DNA of 64,000 bases from assembly GCF_030272615.1 (NCBI RefSeq), contig NC_081412.1:475361657-475425656 (forward strand), written 5' to 3'. The position numbers and the translations under genes were made by a program. Below the pieces are notes generated by a model, which was given only the letters and a program-made list of their open reading frames with translations, was not told the DNA's origin and did no database searches. Positions 57,753 through 64,000 of the stretch are shown here, one piece after another. The first letter of the stretch is position 1; each line of letters opens with the position of its first letter. This DNA is from Cryptomeria japonica. Lineage: Eukaryota > Streptophyta > Pinopsida > Cupressales > Cupressaceae.

Positions 57753-58339
57753 AGAATCTTTGGTAGTTATAAACCATCCAACCACCTTTATGACCCTTCA
57801 TCTTCCCTTTTACAACTTTATGTGCAATTACATTTTTATGTTGCACTTTTGCAATTTTCTTGCAACTTTGACACTTTTTCCTAATGACACTCCAAATTGT
57901 AAAAACCCCCTAAACATTTCCAAATAATCTATTTAATACCTTTTACGTACTTGATAGCCTTCTCATGGCCTTTTATACAATTTTGACCATCTTGACCTAT
58001 AAGGGCCTATATGGACAACTAGGACGTAATCAGGACTTGCTTACATTTTTAGGCTTTCAAGCCTTACAAATCATTCTAAATGGATTCAAATACATTATAA
58101 ATGACCTTCAAATATCAATTATATTTCAAATGATGACTTTGACCATATATTTGCCTTACATCATGGGTGCTCCTGCATGATACTACCGGCCTTGAAAGAC
58201 TTCCAAGTCTCTTGGAAATGAGTAACATGATGCCTCTGCTACATTCTACTTCAATCAAGACTCCTATCAATGGAGTTTATACTGGCTACTTCCAATGGCG
58301 CATCTCTCATCTGAAGTCCACTCCTCCAAGCTGCTACAA

Positions 58340-59835
58340 ACACTCAAGAACCCTTCAAGGTTCATTCCAAACTATTCATTTAAGGCATAAAAACAACTTC
58401 TCCATCAATATCAATCTATCATCACACTTTCATGCATGCTATAAGGGTTCATTAATGATGTCTCAAAGGTATCCAATCATTTATACCTTTGCAAACCATT
58501 AAACTTCATTGTTCATTGAAATAATCCAATTCACTATCATCAAAGTGATTGTCATTCACATGACAGTTTTCTATACCTTCACACAGACATTAATAACTTT
58601 CAAACCAGAACATATTTAGAAGATCTCTACGGTTAGGCTGTACAAAACTATGTTTTCAAGGTCATATAAAAAATTCAGAACAATCCAACGGTTCATTAAA
58701 ACGTTGTCATCTCTGCACCGAGACCGAATTTTGTCTATCATAAATCTAGAAAATGTATGTTTGCTGCTTGCTAGGGCATCATATTTCACAACAAATACTT
58801 AACCAAAAGAAAAAAATACCATACTCAAATGAAATCCCTCTGATGAAATGCAAGTCATTAATTTTTCCAATTGTGAAATCACAAGATAAGTACAAACCCT
58901 TTCCAGCAACTCCATTTAAGACAGTTTAAAACCAGTTTTCACCAAAATCCTCATGACTTCCACAGATATAAACAAAAATGCCTCATACCAAAGGTAAAAG
59001 AAAGAGGATTCACATATCTTTCCAATAAGTCTATATAGAGGTCTTAATAATCTCATATGAGTTCATACCATACGCTACAATGTGACTATTCTCAGGAAGT
59101 GTCAAATCTGCAATTAACAACTTTCACCAAAACTTCCATGTCTTCTTCATTTCTAAACATAATAACTCCAAACCAAAAGGAAAAGAAAGTTAATTAACAT
59201 ATCTAACTATAAATTATACATATACAAAGTTTTACAAGCCATACATGGTCATACAAGGCCTAGAACCAACACAAAAACTGGAAAGCCAACCAAAATAACA
59301 ATAGTAGAATGCACCAAAATGTATCCAAAATGTTCTCCTTTCTTCTCTATTCTTCCAATAATGATTTGGTTCGACCAATAAAACATATTTATAGAATCTT
59401 TGGTAGTTATAAACCATATAACTACCTTTATGACCATTCATCTTCCCTTTTACAACTTTATGTGCAATTTTTGCACTTTTACATTTTTGCAAATGTTGGA
59501 CTTTTGCAATTTTCTTGCAACTTTGACACTTTTTCCTAATGACTCTCCAAATTGTAAAAACCCCCTAAACATGTCCAAATAATATATTTAATACCTTTTA
59601 CATACTTGATAGCCTTCTCATGGCCTTTTATACAATTTTGACCATCTTGACCTATAAGGGCCTATATGGACAACTAGGACATAATCAGGACTTGCTTACA
59701 TTTTTAGGCTTCCAAGCCTTACAAATCATTCCAAATGGATTCAAATACATTATAAATGACCTTAAAATATCAATTATATTTCAAATGATGACTTTGACCA
59801 TATATTTTCCTTACACCATGGGTGCTCCTGCACTA
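58340..59835 (-). repeat. Long direct repeat (LTR-like) of nested element, right copy
   Basis: Shorter partner of the left repeat, lacking the 1.2-kb segment. Its inner end diverges from the left copy just before CACTCAAGAACCC, so exact LTR limits are uncertain. Confidence 0.8.
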
Positions 59836-60683
59836 GTATCCCTGACTTGTTGGTGAACCTCTTTCATAGCCTTTGCAAATTCATCAGCATGTCCACTCCT
59901 CTTGTCGAATCCCTGAATATCTCTTGATTCAAAAACTCCTCTTGGATGACTACCATGCACAATCTCAAAAGGACTCAGACCTGTACTTCTATTTGTTGAA
60001 TCATTATAGGCATATTCTTCTTGAGGTATCACCACATCTCAACTACGTCCATGCTCTCTTCTCAAACATCTAAGAAGGTTTTATAATGACCTATTCATAA
60101 CCTCAGTTTGGCCATCAGTCTGAGGGTGATAGGGTGAACTAAAGGACAAGTTTGTACCCAATATTTTCGATAAGGTTCTCCAAAAATTTCCTACAAATTT
60201 GTTGTCCCTATAAGATACAATACTAAAAGGCAACCCATGGATTCTGATAATTTCTTTGAAAAACAATCCTGCAATATAGCTAGCATCATTTGTGGTTTTA
60301 CAAGGAATAAAGTGAGCCATCTTGTTGAACCTGTCTACCACAACAAACACACTGTCATGACCAGTCTTTGTATATGGTAACCCCATCACAAAGTCCATAC
60401 TCAAGCTTTCCCAAGGTCTTCTTGGTATAGGAAAAGGTTGGTACAATCTTGCATTGCTTGAGACCCCCTTTTCTCTCTGACACACAGTGAAACTCACAAC
60501 AAACCTTCTGATATCAGTTTGCATCCATGGGAAAAAGTAAAATCTCCTAACTAGGTCCAAGGTCTTATTGAGCCTAAAATGACCTCCTAAACCACCACTA
60601 TGTTTCTCCTTCACTACATTATTCTTCATTGAACACTTAGGGATACATAGTTGACACCCCTTGAACAAAAGACCAACCCGCAA
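59836..60683 (-). pseudogene. Chromovirus integrase core
   Basis: Zinc-finger region HSGGLGGHFRLNKTLDLVRRFYFFPWM, with the C-x-x-C partly lost (SFTVCQ). Core: ESLSMDFVMGLP (first Asp), SIVSYRDNKFVG (the second catalytic Asp of the usual S-D-R-D appears changed to Tyr) and PQTDGQTEVMNR (Glu). It continues to EYAYNDSTNRSTGLSPFEIVHG and MKEVHQQVRD before the nested insertion. A TAG at ~60080 breaks it. It would be inactive. Confidence 0.85.
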
Positions 60684-62240
60684 GGTGTAGTAAAAAAATC
60701 ACTATGGAAAGCATTTGAAAACTCATTGCATACCTTATTCTTGAAATCTTGGTCATCTTCATAAAATCCTTTGAGTGCCTCAACACCCATTCTCTACAAC
60801 TGCACTTGTTGCACTATCAACACCCTTCTACTTAGAGCATCTGCAACCTTATTGGCTATCCCTTTCTTATGCTTGATGAAGAAGGTGTATTCTTGGAGGC
60901 TTTCAATCCATTTTATATGCCTATGATTTAGCTTCTCTTATCCATTCAAAAAACTAAGAGCATGATTATCAGTACATACAATAAATTCCTTAGGAAGCAA
61001 GTAGTGCCTCCACTTTTTCAGAGCTTATACCATGGCATACAACTCTAGATCATATGAGGAATACTTCCTCTTTTCTTCATTCATTTTTTCACAGAAAAAG
61101 GTCACCGGTCTTCCTTCTTGGCTCAATACTGCTCCTATAGCCAACCCACTTGCATCACATTCAATGGTGAATACCTTACTGAAATCAGGCAATACTAGGA
61201 CTGGGTACTTGGCAACTTTCTGTTTCAAACACTCAAAACTCTGATCTGCTTCTTTATACCATACAAACTTCATCTTACCACCACCCTTGATGGTTTCTAA
61301 CATAGGTGCACAAATATCATAGTAATTCCTAATGAATTTTCTATAAAATGTTGCCAAACCATGAAAAATTCTTATCTCTCCTCCTGTCTTAGGTGTAGGC
61401 CAGTTCAAAATAGCCTCTACCCTGGAAGAATCCATCTTCAAGTCACCCTTAGAGATGACAAAGCCTAGGTAAACCAATTCCTCCTTCATGAAGTCACACT
61501 TTTCCAAATTTATCATCAACTTCTGCTCCTATAGCTGCTTCAAGACCATCTCCAAGTGTTTCACATGGTCCTCCTTGCTCTTACTGAATACCAGTATTTC
61601 ATCAAGGTAGACTACCACAAACTTCCCTGTAAACTCCTGCAACACTTCATTCATTAGTCTCATAAAGGTGCTAGGGGCACTTGAAAGACCAAAAGGCATC
61701 ACAAGCCACTCATATAACCCTTAATTGGTTTTAAATGCAGTCTTCCACTCAACCCCCTCTCTTATCCTTATCTGATGGTACCCACTCTTGAGGTCAATCT
61801 TGGAGAAATTTGTAGCTCCCCCCAAATAATCCATTAGATCCTCTATCCTTTGAATAGGAAACCTATATTTGATGGTTATCCTATTGATGGTCGTGGAATC
61901 ACTACAAAGCCTCCATTTCCCATCCTTCTTTGGGGATAAAACACTAGGTATTGCACATGGGATAAGGCTCTTTCTCACTAACCCTTTGTCTAGGATTTCT
62001 TGAACTTGTCTTGCTATCTCTTAATTCTGATGATGGGTCATTTTATATGCAGCCTTGTTAGGGAGTACTACTCTTGGTATGATGTCAGTCTGATGTCTAA
62101 TATCTCTAATAGGTGGCAAGGAATCAGGTATGTCTTCTGCAACCACTCCTTTGTATCTCTTAAGTAGTTCTCTGACCTCATTAGGTCCTACCTCACTCAC
62201 ATCCTTCTTCTTTTCTTCCTTGGGCTTCACAATCAAAGAA
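60684..62240 (-). pseudogene. Chromovirus reverse transcriptase and RNase H
   Basis: RT: VLSPKKDGKWRLCSDSTTINRITIKYRFP, LGGATNFSKIDLKSGYHQIRI (motif A, Asp present), [20 protein letters not shown] (motif B), [11 protein letters not shown], where YLDD has become YLDE (61598-61609), and [19 protein letters not shown]. RNase [42 protein letters not shown] and FIVCTDNHALSFL, then HRHIKWIESLQEYTF and ADALSRR. Single stops at N.GLYEW, QL.EQK, MV.ALKK and NG.EKLN all sit at glutamine-like positions. No frameshift is obvious from 62236 to about 60850. Confidence 0.88.
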
Positions 62241-62313
62241 AAGCCTACTCCACCTTCCTCCTTTGGTGTATCTAGGAATTTTTTTCTCCCACCATCATCA
62301 CACTAAATCATAC

Positions 62314-62760
62314 CTATTGTGGGTCCCCTTCTACCAATGACTGTATCTTATAAGTCACACCATCATTTTGGAAAGAGTAAGCATTCTTTTCCCCATCATG
62401 TTGAGCCTTCCTATCAAACTGCCATGGCCTGCCAAGAAAAAGATGACAAGCATCCATAGGAAGGATATCACACAAAATCTTGTCCTTATACCCCCCAATA
62501 CTAAATTCTACCCATGCTTGTTCATTGATGAGTATGTGTTGCCCCTTGTTCAACCAACTGACTCTATATGGACAACTATGGGGTATTTTCTCTAAGTTCA
62601 ACTTTTTTACAACTTCCAAAGATATAATGTTATCAGTAGAACCTAAGTCTATTACAACTTTACAAACCTTACCTTGAATCTTGTAGTTGAATTTAAACAA
62701 AGCCCTTCTTTGGGGTGGCTTAGTCTTCACTGGTTCCTTGAGCAGTGTCCTCTTTATCAT
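62314..62760 (-). pseudogene. Chromovirus aspartic protease
   Basis: FNYKIQGKVCKVVIDLGSTDNIISLEVVKKLNL: the catalytic D-S-G-S/A has Leu for Ser (DLGS). Then IGGYKDKILCDILPMDACHLFLGRPWQFDRKAQHDGEKNAYSF, the typical C-terminal half of chromovirus proteases. The substitution is a C-to-T type change. Probably inactive. Confidence 0.85.
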
Positions 62761-63909
62761 GAGGTTCTATCCCATTTCTGATGTCAAATTCACTTCTGAA
62801 GATATCACACTCCTTGCATCTTCTTGAATCAAAGTGGTTCTCCTGTCACCACCATGAGAAGTTGAGGCCTTCTCTGGATACTTGTAAGCCAGATGTCTCA
62901 TCTGATTGCAGTTGTAGCATATCATATTGGAGAACTTGGATCCTCTCCCTGATCCATTTGTCCCACCTCTTCCATTAGGTCTTCTCCCTTGGTAGCCTCC
63001 TCTTCTACTTGAGTCCCCAACTTTATTTCCTTGGCTAGACTCACCCCTAGACCTTTCGTTAGGATTTCTTCCTCCAAAACTACCTCTGCCTCTACCTCTA
63101 AAACTTCTCCCTCCTTTACCTCTGATACCTTTCTAATTCCTCCTCTTTAGCTTCTCTTCTGCCCTTAGGGCTAATTGGTAGCACTTGTTCATTTTCTCTA
63201 GTGCCAGGATGTTATTCTTATCTTGGATGTTCATTATTAGGCCATTCAAGTACATGGCTACTTTCTCTGGTTCCTCTTCTTGTCTCTTTGATCTAAGACC
63301 GAGTTTATGAAACTCCTCCACATATGTATTCACATCAAGTTCTCTTTGTCTGAGGTTCTACAAATTCTTGTATATCTACACTTCATAGTTAATGGGCATG
63401 AATTGTGCCTTGACTTTAGCCTTTATCCTTTCCCAAGAGGTTATCATATTCTTCCCCTCCTTAACTCTCTCTGCTTGTACATAGTTCCACCATGTAAGAG
63501 CAGACCGCTTCAACCTTGCCTTTTCCAACTTGACTCTCTTATCTTAAGGGATTTCCTTGTACTCAAAATGATTGGTCAATGCTTTAATCCAGCCTATCAC
63601 CTCTTATGCTTCCATGCTTCCACTATATATAGGCAACCCATCTATGGTGTCCCTATTCACTGACTTCAAGGCATGTACAAATGCCCTTTGATCTGTAGGT
63701 ATCTCCTCTACCCTCTTAGGGGCTTCCCCATCTTCTTTATCCCCTTCTTCATTAGTGTTACTTACATCTTCCTTATCCTTACCCTTGGTCTTCTTTAATT
63801 CTTCAAGCTTGGACTCAAGCATCTCTTCAATCAACTTCTTCATTGCATCTTGTGACATACTTTTAGGAGGCATTTTTTCAGCCTCTACTTCAACCTCTTC
63901 CTCTGACAT
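62761..63909 (-). pseudogene. Chromovirus gag
   Basis: The ATG is at 63907-63909 (MSEEEVEVEAEKMPPKS), 35 bases after the PBS. Acidic/lysine-rich N-terminus, then VIGWIKALTNHFEYKEIP, KARLKRSALTWWNYVQ, WERIKAKVKAQFMP and VNTYVEEFHKLGLRS (retrotransposon gag core). Then an Arg/Gly-rich region (GRGRGSFGGRNP) and a degraded knuckle CYNCNQMRHLAYKYPE. Stops at MEA.EV, EIP.DK, EV.IYK and N.KGIRG are again at likely glutamines. Confidence 0.85.
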
Positions 63910-63943
63910 ACACTAAGACCACACCACCCAAATGATATTCAAA

Positions 63944-63960
63944 ATCCTGCTTTGATACCA
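63944..63960 (-). promoter_or_regulatory. Primer-binding site of the chromovirus
   Basis: The antisense strand reads TGGTATCAAAGCAGGAT, a tRNA-Met-type PBS, three bases from the LTR end. Confidence 0.85.
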
Positions 63961-63963
63961 ATA

Positions 63964-64000
63964 TGATGAGGAGGTAATAAACTAAAAGGACAACCTTGAA
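63964..64000 (-). repeat. 5' LTR of the chromovirus, cut by window end
   Basis: The first 37 bases match the start of the LTR at 53278 (TGATGAGGAGGTAATA, then AAAGGA.AA.CTT). Confidence 0.85.

Larger units (their letters stand above)
55455..58175 (-). repeat. Long direct repeat (LTR-like) of nested element, left copy
   Basis: Collinear with 58340-59835 from ACCCTTCAAGGTTCATTCC through GGTTCGACCAATAAA, then from AGAATCTTTGGTAG to GGGTGCTCCTGCA. 56531-57752 is present only here. Confidence 0.85.
55437..59835 (-). mobile_element. Nested non-autonomous LTR-type element in the chromovirus integrase
   Basis: 4.4 kb flanked by GTATC. Two long direct repeats (55455-58175 and 58340-59835) surround only ~160 bp of unique DNA (58182-58337), and there is no coding capacity. 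The outer ends are TAATGCAG and CTGCACTA on the plus strand, likely a decayed TG...CA. Both repeats end CATGGGTGCTCCTGCA, resembling the chromovirus LTR end, so the families may be related. The left repeat has an extra 1222 bp. No PBS or PPT identified. TRIM/LARD-like by structure. Confidence 0.65.
53278..64000 (-). mobile_element. Ty3 chromovirus, antisense, continuing past the window
   Basis: Left LTR 53278-54892, PPT, then (right to left in transcription order) gag, protease, RT, RNase H, integrase and a C-terminal chromodomain. PBS at 63944-63960 abuts the start of the second LTR at 63964, cut by the window end. Both LTRs begin TGATGAGGAGGTAATA. The integrase is split by a nested insertion at 55437-59835. 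Coding frames are well preserved apart from single stops, mostly at apparent glutamines, plus at least two altered catalytic residues. Confidence 0.9.

Overview
This window looks like a stretch of a large, repeat-packed seed-plant genome, most probably a conifer. The evidence is many layers of decayed LTR retrotransposons (Ty3 elements with an extra RNase H, a Ty3 chromovirus, several Ty1-copia families), plant-type LINEs, and an intact Penelope-like element (PLE) carrying a GIY-YIG endonuclease. Endonuclease-bearing PLEs in plants are known from conifers, where they are called Dryads. The taxonomic call is an inference. I see no bacterial, organellar or free viral features and no tRNA or rRNA genes.

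Layout. 1-1424: 3' end of a LINE. 1541-10422: an antisense Ty3 element (gag to integrase), its PBS and probable LTR, and then an antisense degenerate ~1000-codon open frame of unknown function. 10828-14578: hairpin-forming TTGAACC words, then ~2.4 kb of a satellite-like array of ~20-bp units in both orientations, interrupted by a probable solo LTR and ending in a (CT)n tract. 15600-20540: a second, plus-strand Ty3 element. 20651-26451: a structurally complete but dead antisense Ty1-copia element with two LTRs, PBS and PPT. 26452-30540: AT-rich DNA and a CT-rich simple-sequence block. 30545-37421: a second Ty1-copia element (internally deleted), a LINE fragment and a solo LTR of the same copia family. 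37422-42080: AT-rich DNA with a dispersed repeat and gag/RT scraps. 42083-48530: a third Ty1-copia element, split by the PLE at 44637-47675. 48861-49520: the only convincing host-like gene, a small secreted cysteine-rich peptide with TATA box and poly(A) signal, preceded by a 111-bp tandem duplication. 49952-53277: second copy of the dispersed repeat, a LINE 3' end with poly(A), and a triple hairpin. 53278-64000: an antisense Ty3 chromovirus running off the window, its integrase split by a nested non-autonomous element that carries a GC-rich 122-bp palindrome.

Best biology. The PLE is the one long intact ORF (800 codons: RT with YMDD plus GIY-YIG). It is flanked by a perfect 12-bp target-site duplication, and removing the insert rejoins the interrupted copia reading frame. 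Its 3' tail holds a hammerhead-ribozyme-like motif (CUGAUGA, GAAAC, 6-bp stem I, 7-bp stem II). Its palindromic two-base-pair stem III resembles the minimal dimeric PLE ribozymes of animals.

A second window-wide pattern is that most in-frame stops in otherwise well-preserved retroelement frames are TAG or TAA at positions that look like glutamine. That is the expected scar of C-to-T decay of methylated CAG/CAA, not an alternative code.
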